The position numbers and the translations under genes were made by a program. From Acanthornis magna (taxonomy: Eukaryota; Chordata; Aves; Passeriformes; Acanthizidae), in NCBI GenBank assembly GCA_036785705.1, contig JAWUZG010000159.1, positions 3,038,001-3,102,000 on the forward strand: a DNA stretch of 64,000 nucleotides, given 5' to 3'. How positions within the stretch are numbered: position 1 is the first letter of the stretch; each line of letters starts with the position of its first letter. The notes under the pieces were generated by a model. The model saw only the letters and a list, made by a program, of their open reading frames with translations. It was not told where the DNA came from and searched no databases. This document shows positions 36,523-49,989 of this stretch, in pieces.

Positions 36523-37345
36523 ATATTTTCCCCAGTAGCAGGATGTTTTAATTTGTTGAAAGAATTATTTGCAAACACGAAGTCCCAAAGAACATAAAGG
36601 CTTGAAAAGCCAATCTCCCTAAGGAACCCCTTTGTATTTCCTGCTTTTCTGTCAAGCTGCTTGAGCCCAGACCGAGCACACTGTGCACATCAGTGCAGTA
36701 ACACTTCATTTTCAGGTGACTTTGCACGCTGCTGGAGCTGGTGCCTCCAACAACTCTTCAAAGTCAGTGGAAAATTTCCCACTTGGTCAAGGGGAGCTGG
36801 TCTGGGATCCCAGGACTACATATTCATAAGTTCAGGAGCAGGAAGACTTGTAGAGGTGTTTAATGGGATTTTTTACAGTGTCTCCTAGCATCAGTGCACT
36901 AAAGTAGCTACAGCTGTCAGTGAACATCCATGGGAGCCTTTGGAGCTTTATAGATTTTTACAGAGACAACTCTGGCCCCAGGAAGGAGGATTTAGAGAGT
37001 GTGCAGGCTTATTTTTGACCTGAAAGTCTCAGATTTATGTTGGTTCCCCATGGAAAGGACAGTGTGTGCGATGCTGGATCTACACTAATCCTGCATTCAG
37101 GGTTGTTTGGATGCACAGGGCTCTGGCCTCATCTCTGCTCTCACCAGCACAGCTCAGTCTGATTATCCTGCCAGTCAAAACTGATGTGTTTGCAGCAGAA
37201 CGAACCCACAGATCGCAGCACCACAATGTGCAGAACGAGCTCAGTGCAGGAGCCCAAAGCTGTGCATGGAAAGGCTTAGCCCTGGCTGCTCTCTGGGCTA
37301 AAAAAACCCCAGCACCACAACCCCCTGACTGTGTGCTAAATCCTC

Positions 37346-37393
37346 ATCAAAAAAAGAAAAAAAAAAAAGGAAAAGAGAAAAGAGAAAAGAAAA
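37346..37393 (+). repeat. A-rich low-complexity tract
   Basis: A runs with single and double G interruptions, ending in an AAAAGAG repeat. Confidence 0.9.
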
Positions 37394-37701
37394 TCCAATA
37401 GTGCAGTGTTTGCCAGTGGCAGGACAGAATGGAACACTAACCCACTTCCATGCTGCTGTCACTCCCGGAATCAGAGCAATCCTAAATGCTGCTCAAGCAC
37501 CAGGCTGGCAGCATCTGTGGGATGGGATTAGTCCTCAGGACCAAATCGTGTTTTGTGCCGCACAGAACAGCAGCTTTCCCTTCCAGCACTGCCCGAGCTG
37601 TGACAGCCAGAGACCTGGGGCACTGTCCCCTGGCTGTGCTGAGCAGGACGGGGACAACACCGATGTCACCTGAGGGTGAGCTCCCAACTCTGCTGAGACT
37701 G

Positions 37702-38293
37702 TGTGTTGGAAAATATACCAGTTTAAAAATTTTATAGAACTTTAGTCAAAGGATTTGTTTGTCTTTACCCCGGGAAAAGGAATCTTAAGTTGGGCATTGT
37801 TCTGCCAGGTGAGGTCTGATGAGCTCAACACACCAACAGAGTGGAGCAGCCCAAAGATCCCCAGAGAGATAAAAACATCAATGGAACACCAACGGAACAT
37901 CGGTGGCCATCTCCAAACATCCACCCCAGAGCGCCTCTGACACAGCTGAACACATCTCTCCCAGAAAGGACTGATAAGAGAATCGAAAAATGAAGATGTA
38001 ATTTACATCGGAGGAGAGGGGATCTGGATCCAATGGGAAACTGAACACTGGGGGTTGCTCAGCTCTGGACCAATGAACTTTGCATCTCTATGGGGTTTGA
38101 CTGTATAAAATTTGAACGAACATCCTGTAAAACCCGTGTGTCATGGAATGATTCTCTCTGCACACCCAGGCTGTGTGTGGATGAGATGATTTCTGTGGCA
38201 CACCCTGGCCAGAACAACATCCTGGCCAGAAAATAAAGTAATGCATTGACTTTCTAACATTCAAAATGTTGGAGGGTTTTTGTTTTTCCCACA
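37702..38293 (+). mobile_element. LTR-like element C, possibly with internal flank
   Basis: About 590 bp inferred as an LTR. The left end reads TGTGTTGGAAAAT and the right end TTTTTCCCACA, giving TG...CA and a short imperfect terminal inverted repeat. A TATA-like GTATAAAATTTG is near 38102 and a polyadenylation-like AAAATAAAG near 38231. Immediately after the right end is TTTTGGTGACACCTGGAG, which resembles the position and start (TGG) of a retroviral primer-binding site, so some internal leader may follow to about 38410. No target duplication and no retroviral gene could be shown. The boundaries, especially the left, are uncertain. Confidence 0.45.
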
Positions 38294-41200
38294 GTTTTGG
38301 TGACACCTGGAGTCCCACAGGCACTGAGATATCTGATCACTTGGTGGATGCCGAGAGGTGGCAGAGACCCCGCTGTGACCCCCCAGAGGTACAACTCCCT
38401 CACTGTCCCCAAGGCGGTGACAATGACCTTCCCAGCTCCACCCTGGTGGCCCTGTGGGTCCTGCCCTGTCCCAGCACAGAGCTCCCTGGCTCTCTAATGA
38501 TGATGTTCATCCCACTCTTCTCTGGGCCCTCTATTGCCAAAGGTGATTTTTTAATGATAGGAATCATTAAAATCATGCAGGGTTTTGCAGGACACAGGAG
38601 ATGGAGCAAAGCTGGAGATGGGGCTTCAGAAGCTCATGAGAAGATAGATGGAAATTTATGGGAATTAAGTCAGACTTCTAGAAGGGAAAGTGATGCACCT
38701 GTTAGCTCAACAAAAATCAGACTTTGTGTGAGACAGAGAATTCAGCCTCGTGTAAGTTTGCTTCTTCCAAACAGAAGCGTGCGAGAGACGGGGGGAAGGG
38801 AACAGAAAAACCAAGGGACGCAAAAGCAGAACACAATTCTCGGTTTTGTGACTCTTCCTAAATCTTTTGCATGGAAAACTGCTCCCCTGGTTCTGCTGAG
38901 CTCCATGCTGACGCGATTCACTTTTGCCAAGTCGTCCCTCAAATTATCTGACTGTGGTTTCCCTGGGTTACCACCATCAGCTCCCTCGCAGCTGCGATGG
39001 AGAAGATGAGCTCAGAACTTCACACGGGGACTCCCCTGAGGGCTCCAACAAGTCCTGTAAATCAGAGCCTTTGCAAAGATTTATTCTTCTGTGCTCTGCC
39101 ATGGCTGTTGGAGGAACTCCGACCCAAAGGCCACTCTGGAAAAAGATGGAGTTTGGAGCCCTGCTACAAGCCGAGATTTTTTTCTTAGATATATCTGAAT
39201 GCAAGGAGGGTAAAGTTGATGAATATGATGGTTTTTTATGGCTCACCTTTGCTCCCAGCAAAACTCCATCACCTGAGCCACCTGCAGCTGACTGTTCCCA
39301 TGGTCCATCACCACACGGAGAACTAATGAGTCAGGTCTTGGAGAACTTAAGTGCTTAAAAGTTAAAAAAAAAGTAGGCTAAGGGCTCTTCTGGAGATACA
39401 GTAGCAAGTTCAACACTGGAAGTATTTGTCATAAAAACAGCCAAGAATCAGGGCTACTCACAACATTTTAATTGACACGGCCCCTCCCAGCAGGGATACT
39501 CAGAGCGATTTTTCTCCCTTCTTTTTCAGGTCTGTGGGAAGGACAATTAAAATGGAGAGAAGTGCGGATGATGATGAGCTGGTGAAACCTCATCTGTACC
39601 CACCAAGCTTCTGTCATCCTTCATTTCCCTGCGCACACCTGGGGAATGCCATGAGAGAACTTTTCTCTTTGCTGCTGGGGAGGATTCTCAGCACAGAGAT
39701 GAACCTGGGGAAATGGGTGAGGAACCCCGAAAACTGTCTCAGGAGGAGATGTGTCCTTGCTGGTTTCCTGGAAGTGACGAGGGAGAGGACCGAGGATACA
39801 GCGCATTGTTTGATTTGTTGTTTTGAGCAAATCTATTAAACCACAGAGCTACATTTTAACAATCTACCACATTCTGGTTCACCTCATTTCCAATGGAAAT
39901 GGAAAGTAAATTATCCTCCCCCTGACTGTGGAGGCAGTATTGTTAGCATATGTCAATCAGGGAAGCACATTCTGCTACAACAACATTCGGCTGCCAAAAA
40001 ATCTTATTTGACTAAATGTACTTTACAAAATTACTGGTTATCTCACTCAGTAGCCAGAATTAGCATTTTTTTAACCACCCAGTGGATAATTTCAGCCATT
40101 AATAAGCACAGTGCTGCATTCCAGGATACAGCAATCTGTGGAACACAAAGCAGGAAAGGCGAAGGTGCACAGTGCTGGGATGCCAAAGGGAGCATTTGGC
40201 AATGGCACTCGTGTTTGATGTTCACAGGATGTGTCTGATGGAAAACCCAAAGTTTTTTTTCCCCCCCGCAGTAAATAAATTACCATCTAATTAACCCCAC
40301 CTTTACACAGCTCCCCAGCTTTCCATGCCGAGTGTCTCATGATTATCAGGTAAATTCCTCAGCTACAACAGGGCAGGGGAGGTTTGTGCTTGTGAGTGGC
40401 AGAGGAAAATAACCACTGCTTTTGGAGCCAGTAACTGGCACAGGGGAAAATGTGGAAGCTGGACACCTACAGCCTAGTAAGGGAATTCAGCTCTTCTGGA
40501 ATTTTTTGAAGGGACCTGTACTGCAGGGTATTGGCTCTGGTCCTTGCCTTGGCTGAGTGCATTCTGGTGTGGGAGCACAAATCCTGGGTAAATAGGAATA
40601 TTTGGGCAAGCGCCAGAGCCTGTGTGTGGATCTGGAGCTCCACCAGTGTATTTGAGCAGGAGCTCGACCTTTACACGCTGCCAGTTTTAACTCGGGTGGG
40701 TCTGCCTGTCGCTTCATTTCGGGTGGGTGACAGCGTGACAGGGGTGGCACAGCTGTCATCCTCAGACACAGGCTGGCTGGGGACACGGCTGGGTGGCACT
40801 CTGTGCCCTGTGCAGACTCTTTTGGTGGGTGCACGAGGGTGTGGCATCCCTGCAGGGTCCCCTCACAAACCCCACTGTCCTCAGCTGGGGGAGATCACCT
40901 TCCCCTTTCCTCCCAACGAGGGACAGTGTGCAAATATCTGTACAGATCCAGGATATAATACCCCATTATCAACTCAATGAACGATCAAAGACAAGATATC
41001 AAAACCCAGGTATTATTTTTCTCTCTGAAGCAGATGAGAAATGGCCACGAAAGCCTCTGATTGTTATCTCCTGGTATATCCTGTACCTCTTCTACCCATC
41101 TAGAGGTGGTTACACATTCCACACGCATTACCCAAGGTAACAGAGTGTGGCCATGTGAGTTTCTCTAATCTCATCCCAAAGAGCTCCCCTGTTCACCTCT

Positions 41201-43297
41201 GGAGCTGCAGGAGCTCAGAGATACTGAGGAGCACCTTCCCTCTGCCTCAGGGAGACCTTTTCAAAAGTGCTGAATATCAAGCCCAGACATTTCAGAGAAA
41301 GGTTACGATGATGTGAAATGTTGCTGGCGGACACAGGTATTGATGTCAAAATGTATGATTAGCTCTGAGTTACAGAGGGAAAGCCTGGAGCTGGGACACA
41401 GCTGCGTGGGGACACAGGGATGGATGGCAGCCACAAGCAGCTCAGCCCCAGGAGCTGGGGCACTGATGAGGGTGTCAGTCTGATCCAAACACAGGCACGA
41501 GCAGGACAGTCAGAGTTTTCCATTCAGGGGAAAAAAAAACAAAACCCAAAGAAAAGCCTTGAACACAGGCTCATCCTGCCCAATCCATTGCTGATTAAAT
41601 AACACAGCAGGTTTGGCTGACCTCAGCTGGCATCAGCCACAGGAGCTGGAATTGGTCAAAACTCTGCATTTCAGACCTCTGCAGGAGCCCCAGTTTTATC
41701 TTGGAGGATAAATCCAAGATAATGGATTGCGGTCTGGGAACAGGGGCCTGCAGCTATTGTTGCTTAGGTGAAGAAAGAGAAAAGTCTGCAGATTAATTAT
41801 CAGATGGAGCTGATGGAAGCTCCCAAGTCCCTGGACAGGGTCCTGTCCCCATCCTGTCTGCCCTGCAGCCATTAGTGTCAATGAGGCTGGAGCTCAATTA
41901 ATTGCATGGCAAGGACATGTGAGCAGCTGTTCCTGACACATCCACTTACTTGCTGTACTCACTGAGGGAAAACCCCTCCGAAGGCAACTCAGAGGATAAT
42001 GCAAAAGCCTTGTTCTCGAGCTCTGGCTGCTTGGTGCTGTGGAGGAGTTTCAGTTTTTGTATTGGTAGATATTTATATCAGAGGAAAATTCGTGTTACTA
42101 CAAGGCTTGGGGTGGCAGCGTGTGCTGAGTGTGGTCTGTGCTGTACTTGGAGATCCACAAGGTGCGAGTAGCTACAACCTGGTGCAAAGCAGGAGTACGT
42201 GGCCATGCGCAGGGCAGGGTCCTCTCCTCTCTCTGTGCTGGCTGGATGCCTCCAGAGCTGTCTCCAGCTGGATAACACCAGTCATGAACTCTTCCAAAGG
42301 GCTTAATTTAGCTCTAGCACTGAGATCAGAAAGAGGATCTGCTTAAACTCTGTTTTCATTAGCATTTTGTGATGTTTTCCTGGCTTTGCTCTGGAGATCT
42401 GTGGTCATCTCAGAGAATAACCAGGCAGTGTGGATTAAGGTTTTCAGAATAACCAACGTGCACCATTTTCAAGCCCGTGTGTGGTCCCACACTGATGAAC
42501 TCTAATGGGAATGCAGAGCAGCTAATGATGTTGAGAAGTTGAGTTAATCACATACTCTGCAGGAGTTAATCAGATACAGAACAGATGGAAATAAATTGCG
42601 TACTGACAAAAAACATCCATCATATCTATGGCAAAAAACATTCCCATTCATAAACTTCCCTCCACGGAGAAAAATATTTATACATAAAAAACAACATCTG
42701 ATGCAGAACAACTTAAATGTGTCTCTTATTCGTGGTGGGTTGGGAATGATTTCAGAGCACTGAATAATGGGGGCATTCCCAAGCTTGACTGGATACCTGA
42801 AGGATCATTTAACCTCATTTCTATGCATGGCTACAATGCTGTGGCCTGGAATATTTTCAGATTTATTGTAAGTAATAGCAAAAGATATGATTCATCCATA
42901 AATGTTTGATATAAATCTTATTATTCCTAATTGCACACAAGGGTAATACCTAAGTATTGAACTCCCCAGGGACCTCAGAGCTTTTCATTACCTCCCTAAA
43001 TGCCAGAGAACCTACTCCATTACAACTGTTAAGAGAAAAATTCCTCCTTTCCTGGTCATTGCCCACCAAACTCATACTTGAATGGTTCTGCTGATTCCAG
43101 CTTCCAAAGAGAAAGAAAAACCGTGAAATTCAGGAAATCCTGGAAATAATGGACTGGAGAATAGACAAATGGGAAGGTCTGAAGGTTTATCACCATGCAC
43201 TGGAAATGCCTTGTATACCATGGATATCATAGATATTCAGCTTTTTCACTGAAGGATAAATGGTTATTTAGAAAAATGGAAGAGTAAACCAATAACC

Positions 43298-43406
43298 AAA
43301 AAAACCCAACCCCAAACAAAAAACAAAACAAAACAAAACAAAAAAACAAACAAAAAAAAAAAAAAAACCCAACAAAAAAAAAAAAACCCAAAGCCAAAAA
43401 CAAATA
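43298..43406 (+). repeat. A/C low-complexity tract
   Basis: About 110 bp of A runs with regularly spaced C bases (ACAAAACAAAAC type) and CCC groups. A similar but shorter A/C tract is at 23491-23525. Confidence 0.95.
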
Positions 43407-43656
43407 ACCAAAGTTTTGTCTAGGCTTGAGCTTGATGAAGATGATGAATTTGGGATTTTGTAGGTCTCACTTCAGTTAATTTAGGACCTCCTGCCACTGA
43501 TTGAAGAGGGATATGTGGATATAAAGGAAGAATTTTGGCATGGGACAGCTGCTGCCTTCCTGTGCCTGGTGAGGGAGGACAGAAGAAGGACTCTGATCCT
43601 CCATCACATCATCATTAACCCAAAAGCTTCAAATTCTCCCCCCTTCCTCCTTCAGG

Positions 43657-43745
43657 AAATCACAGAGTCACAGAATATTCTGAGCTGCAAAGGACTCACA
43701 AGGATCATCGAGTCCAGCTCCTTCCTTCTTCATTTCCTGGGATTG
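43657..43745 (-). repeat. CR1-like LINE fragment
   Basis: It contains AATCACAGAGTCACAGAATA and CACAAGGATCATCGAGTCC, matching antisense 3' tails of another CR1 subfamily than most copies here. Short and diverged. Confidence 0.7.
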
Positions 43746-45123
43746 GTACAGAGAGCTCCAAGGTAAATTAATTCAATTTACCCAATTTTGCTTGCAAACA
43801 AGAACAAAGTCAATTCATATGCAGTCTGTTTGCCAGCCTCAGCCTTGCTCCTCAGATCCAGTTATCCACGGCACTATTTAGGGCAATATTTTTGGTTGAA
43901 CAAGAACTCAGTGAATAATGTTCTTGCTTTTCCCTTTGAACACGCAGGTCTTCCTTACTATTTCCCCCTCACCCTCCCCAGCAGCTATGTTCTACTGGAG
44001 GGGAAATAATACTTCAACTTCAAATGACAGATTGGAAATGTGCTTTAAATAATTGACCAGTGCAGTTGGATTTCAGTTCTCACTATCTGCTGGTATTTTG
44101 GTTTTGCTTGTTTTCGCCAAAGGGGTATTGCCCATCGCCTTTCACAAGATATTTGGGTTTCTCCAGCTCTGCTGCTTGTCAGCCCTCTAAATAATTTAAT
44201 AAATGTTCACACAGTGCCTAATGCTCCTGACGGCTGAGTAATCCTAATCCAGATTTTGCAGTTATTTTCTGTCTGTCCTCCTTTGTTTCTTCTTTCCCAC
44301 TGGCTTGCACAAGTGCTCTATCACCACATCAATAACCCACAGCAGCTGATTTTGTGACTTCTCTAACCTGTGCCTGGTACTCCATACTTCTTTAGTTCCT
44401 GCTTGGGATGGCTGTTGTCATGAATGGGACTGTTACACTCGGATATTTACTCACAGACGACATCAAGAAAAACACTCAAACCCTGGCGACAGTCAATTCT
44501 CCCCCAACTTTTCTTGTTCTGGAAATACTGAGTCATTTCATCCCCCATGATCAAAACGGATGGCATTTGCCCACGTGGCTATGAAGTCACTTGCAGTGAC
44601 TGTTTCAGAGTTCTAACCAAACAGCCTCTTCCAGCAGCAAAACACAGCCAAAGACACAGCCATGGGAGCATAATAAGCAAAGATTTCTGACTGTGAAGAG
44701 CAGCGAACAGCTGAATCGAGTGGTGCTTTCTTCCTTCCCACACTCTCTTGGTAGGTGGCTCATGACAGAGGGAAATGTGGCTCTGTTTGGCTCACGTGGC
44801 GCCCGTCAGACTCTGGTTTTACACTCGAAATGTGGATTGGTGTGGAGCAGTCAGTGCTGGGGTCCCCTCTGCCACCTGTGCCCAAGCCAGGTCCCTCTCT
44901 GGGCACAGGGGGTGGGTGGGCAAAGCTGCAGTGGCCCCTCTGTCCTGCTCTTTGTAGGGAAAAAATGAAGATGCAACCAGCAGCTGGGTGAGCAGGAACT
45001 CATTAGAACACAGGGTAATTAATAAATCAGCTCCATTCCCCCGGATAATGCTGAAGATTTAAGATAAAGACTACAGAGACTACAGCCTTCAGCCTGATGC
45101 ATGAGGAACACACTGCAGGAGGC

Positions 45124-45308
45124 TTCAAAGGAAAGTTAATTTGAACAAAAACCCAAACAAATGGAAAGAACAAATCATTCTCCTATTGAAAAACACATTA
45201 GACCCGATTCAGAAGAATTCAAAGGAAAGTTAGGTTAAACAAAACCCCCAAATGAATGGAAAGAAAAGATCATTCTCCTACTGAAAAATACATCAGACCC
45301 AATTCTGG
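45124..45308. repeat. Imperfect tandem duplication, two copies of about 94 bp
   Basis: The unit starting TTCAAAGGAAAGTTA and ending with CAGACCC or TAGACCC plus AATTC/GATTC occurs at 45124-45217 and 45218-45308. Shared internal blocks include AATGGAAAGAA and TCATTCTCCTA. The copies differ at about one base in ten, so this is older than the other tandem pairs. Confidence 0.88.
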
Positions 45309-45718
45309 GTTGGCATTTCTGCCAGGTGAGGTGGAGGTAGAAGAGGGCAAGAGATGCTATAGTGTCTGAGAGACAAGTAACATCATGACAAAAAAATGTA
45401 TCTGTTGTATTACATTTCAGGATCAAATTTTCTGAAGCTTTTTGTTATATTTCACATATGCTGAAAAGTCTCATTAGTATAGCTGGTAAAATAACAGCTT
45501 GTCTGCTTAAAGTAATTAGTAGTTGACAATTGGGTTGAATTTTAAATCCATGAGGAGCTTTGGTTAGCACTAATAAATGTTGATTAAGGTAGCAATTAAA
45601 ATCTAACAATCTCTCTGGGGGTCTGAACTTTAAAGCTGAAGTTTGGAACATACCTCAATTTACAGAGAAAATGCTACAGTTCCTCCCAAGCTGCTTTATT
45701 AAGCTGTGGGAGTGTGGA

Positions 45719-45792
45719 TTTTTTTTTCCTATTGTTTTTTCTTTAACTTTGGTTTTTTCTTTAACTTTGTTTTTTTCTTTCTTTCTTTCCCC
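45719..45792. repeat. T-rich tract with a short tandem unit
   Basis: TTTTTTCTTTAACTTTG occurs twice within a T/C-rich run, which ends in a CTTT repeat. Confidence 0.9.
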
Positions 45793-48700
45793 ACCCACCC
45801 CCCCTGGTTTACAGCAGCCTGAAGCAGTTCCCCACAGCTCGGGCAGCCACCAGCACCTCTCCTGTCGAACACCTGCTCAGCACAAAGACCTTGGCACAGC
45901 GGTGACAGTGAGAGCCTTGATCTTTCTCAGGAAACGCTGTAGGACCCTCTTGACGTCCCTATTTCCATGACAGTCCTTCCCAGGAGGCAGTACCTGTCTG
46001 TCCCTGTCCTCATCAGGCTCTGGAGAGGGCTGGAGAGATCTCCAGCTCTCCTTCAAGGTGTTCTGCCTCGCAAATGCAGCCGACCTCTCGCCAACAGCAG
46101 GGTCAAGCAGCGCCGGCTGCGCTCACCTCTCCTGATTCCCTGCATCCCATAATCAGGGAGATTGGATGAGCTGCCAAGGATAAGTATTGACTAGGCAGTG
46201 TCTTGAGGAAGACTGAAATTATCTCTCTTTGTTGCACCTGAGCGGTGCGGCCAAGGCAAATCACGAAGCACATTTTGTTTATAGACTTCTTTTACTGATT
46301 TATCATCAAGGGGCTATTCATGGAGGTCTCAGGATTTTTGTGATCCGACTAAACCTGATAAAAGTTCAGTCTCTTTCCAGCATTTTTCTATTTTGGAAAT
46401 CAGAAAGTGCATTTGTATTTCATGGGGTACATTTTTGATGCTGGCCAAATCCTTTTGTTTTTTTCACTTTTGCTCTTGCAAGATACAAACTGAACACAAA
46501 CCCAGATTTGTCTTTATCACACATCAGCTCTGTGTCACTCATTAATTACACTGCATCCCCCAGTTTTTAAGCTGAATGCCAGTGGGAAAAAAATAGGAAT
46601 GCACTGTGAAATGGGAACAACTTGCTTCTCTTGTCTTCCTGGGAGTGTGTTGGTTTCTGCTCTGGTCATGCCACTTAAATCAACAGACTTGTCATTATTT
46701 TGTTTTCCAGGTCTGTTCCTGCTGACTTTGGGAGCAGCTGAAATGAGGTCCTTTCCCTGCAGGGTGCTTGCCACGGCTGTTATGGAAAAAATAGACCAGC
46801 AGAAAATCTGTGTACATCGTGGTCAAATCCAGGGAGTATTCCTGGGGAGGTCAGAAGGAAACGGTGTCCCTTCCCAGGCTCCTGCTCAAGGTGGTGGCTC
46901 ATGCTTGGTCCTGGCCCCAGCATCCTCAGGAGATGGGAACAGCCAAACAGCCTCTCATTCTGGGAAGGACTTTTAATCATCAGCACCATTTTTAGGTGTT
47001 TTCTTAGCCCAGCCCGTGTGATTTGAGTGTGGCTGTTGGTTTCTCCACAGCACTGTGTGTTCCTGAGTACATTCTCTGAGTCCACTCATTGTTATGTACA
47101 GCTAGAGAGAGCTGGAGATCTGAGGATTTAAAGAGCTGGAGGAGGAAAAGGAACAAATCCAGAAGGTGGAAAAAAAGCCTATTCACTATCAGTCAATGTG
47201 TCTATCACTTTTTTTCCCCTTTTCTCTTTTTTTTTTTTTTGGTCTGTGTTGCAAGGATGAAACACAAATGGCTCAGATAAATGTGGAAAGGGATGCAAAT
47301 GAAAGCCTGATAGCCAGGGACACTCAGAGCTATTTTTCTTTTTCAAAGGAGGCTTAAGAACTGGACGAAATTGTGCATTTCCATTTGAGTGAGCAATTTC
47401 CATGCCTGAAGCTTTGGCACAGGTCGTTCTCTCTGCAAGATGGACACAAGAGTTGGACCAGCTGGGAGCTGGAGCTGCAGAAGGGCACGAGGGTGAGCAG
47501 TGGTTTGGAGATCCTGGCATGGCAGTTTTGGGGTTTTCAGGGGAAACAGCTCTTCTGAGAGTGGACAAAAGTCATCCTGGACATCTCCACCCACAGCCAA
47601 TTCCACCCTCCATGGGGATCTACCTGTGCTGCAATGGCACTCAGGGCTGCTGTGGAGACATCACCTGGGGTTGGAGACATTACTGATGGAAACCATGAGC
47701 CCCTAAGGAGAAACCAGGGTGATTATTCATGCACAGGCCTTCAGACTACTTGAAAGGGCCTATTTAATATTTTTACAGTAATACTATGCACTCTGCTGCT
47801 CTTACAGTAGAATTACAGGTGTCATCCTGAGGAGGGGTGTGTGTGGGGGGCAGGTTTTTGGAGAAAAGCCATTTTGCCAGCGAGGTGAGGCAAAAAGAGG
47901 GGCTGCAGAGAGAGCTGGCACCTCCAAGGAGCTCAGAGCATCTCCTGGTTTCAGGCTGCTGCCCTGCCCCCTCTCAGAGCCAAGAGGGTAAATCAGCAGG
48001 GAAATACTCCAATAATGGGGACAGTATGGAAGGACACGTTGGCTCAAGTGACAAGCAGAGAGAGAAATCCTAAATCTAGCCCAGGTAGAGAGGAAAGGAG
48101 ATATGAGCCACCTGCCCCTGGTGACAATGTCTCTGTTGGCCAATTAAAGGCCACTGCACTGAACAGGTCATGTCCTAATGAGCTGCAGGTCCACAGCCTG
48201 CCTGGGAAGCTGGAAGGCTCCGTAACCCCAAACCCACATGGTCCTTCAGAAAATGAACCCAAGGCAAAACAGACTGAGAAGGTCACGGCTCCCTCTTGCA
48301 AACCATAGCACAGGCAAGCCCTGAACGCTCTCCCATTTCTCAAAATTGATTTTCTTTTTTTCAAATTAAAGTGCAAAATGAACATGTGAGACCAGATGCT
48401 ATCGGACCAGACTGCAAATGAGGCTAATAGGCCAAATGTCAGATTTGTTTCTGCTGAGGAGTCATCGCTGAGTACAGACTTTATGTAACCTTCTTTTCTC
48501 TAAAGCATAATTCAACCAGCAAATGAGTGGCATGAGGAAAATATTTTGCCTGTGGAACAGCTTCTTTCCTGTTATAAATTTCCCTGGACCTCACCCCAAA
48601 GGGTAGGGGTACCCACCTGGGTGTATCCAGCATTTGAGATTGGCTAAAAATCCAATGGATAAGGGAAGCCTGAGGTGCTGGGTTAAATAACTCCTTGGAT

Positions 48701-49989
48701 TCTGTACGGAGCAAAGGTATAAATAGCTATTCCTCAAATCAAGAGTCTGATTGCAGGTTTAGAAGAATCTCTAACCATCTCCCCACGGCAGCTCAAACTC
48801 CTGGAGCACAATTCAGAGCCTCTTAACAGGAGGGTTGTTTTTCAGGTTTGCCTTTCTCCAAACCACAGAGCTCCATGGAGGAATGGCTGAGAATGTTGAC
48901 CTGGAGCAGACATCATCTCCCAATGTCCTGATTTGTGCAATGCAGGAATCAGGAATCTCTGCAGGCACCCAGTAGCTCCTGGTGCTGTTCAGGGATCTCT
49001 CTGAGCCTGGCTCTTGGTCACATCCCCCTCTGCTCACAGAGATGCTACAGCTGCTGCTGCTGGCACTTACTTGCGCTGGCCTTTGCTATGCATTAACCAA
49101 AATAATTTCCTTTTTTTGAAGCACAAAAATTTCAGAGCAGAAATTGCTGCTTTTATCCCTAAGGCAGGCTGCCCAGACACAAGGCTCTCTCAGGTGGGAA
49201 TCGTTCCTGCCCAAATAGTTGTGGAGGCAGATTCCTCGCAAAAGAGGAAGTCATTTAGCAAGATGAAGCAATCACAGGGTCGTGAATGCAACCAGGATTT
49301 ATCTGTTAATTACCTCACTGTTAATTAAGGGACCATTTTTTTATTAAAATTAATTCTCATCTTTTTAAAATATATTACTTAAAAAGGGGATGTACAGAAG
49401 TGTTTATCACTGATACCCTAAGATGCTAATTTCCAAATGTTATGGCTTGTAATCAAGCTTAATTTTCTGACTTATCCTCCGAAGGAGAGACTTTACACCA
49501 GTTTTGACATTTAAATTACCTTTGATTTGCAAGTCCAATACCACCATAAATATTCATAGCCAAGAACTGAGTATTTAATTTTTTAAAATTTTTAATTCAC
49601 TACTAAAAACCTGCTCCAGAACAAGCTGAAGGAATGAAATGAAGCACATTTTATCCGAAGCACTGGGAGCATCTGGCTTTGCTCCCTAACAGCAAACCGA
49701 CACATTGCGCTTCCGTTTGATGCTGCCGAACAAAATTTGACAGCGAAATCATCCTTTGATCCTTTCCCTTCCATCTCCTTGCAAAAAGCGAGGCTGCCCA
49801 GCAGTGCTGTTGTTCTGGCGTGTGCCATGTCCAGCCCTGCGTGGGGACAAGGCAAGGGCAGCCCAAGGCAGAGGTGGCCGTGGTCACAATCTGGTGCCAC
49901 GTGCTGGGGTTGGCATGGCCCTGCCTGGCCTCTCCTCTCGGGCAGGCAGAGCATTTTGGCTTCCACAGCCACACAAACACAACGTGCTT

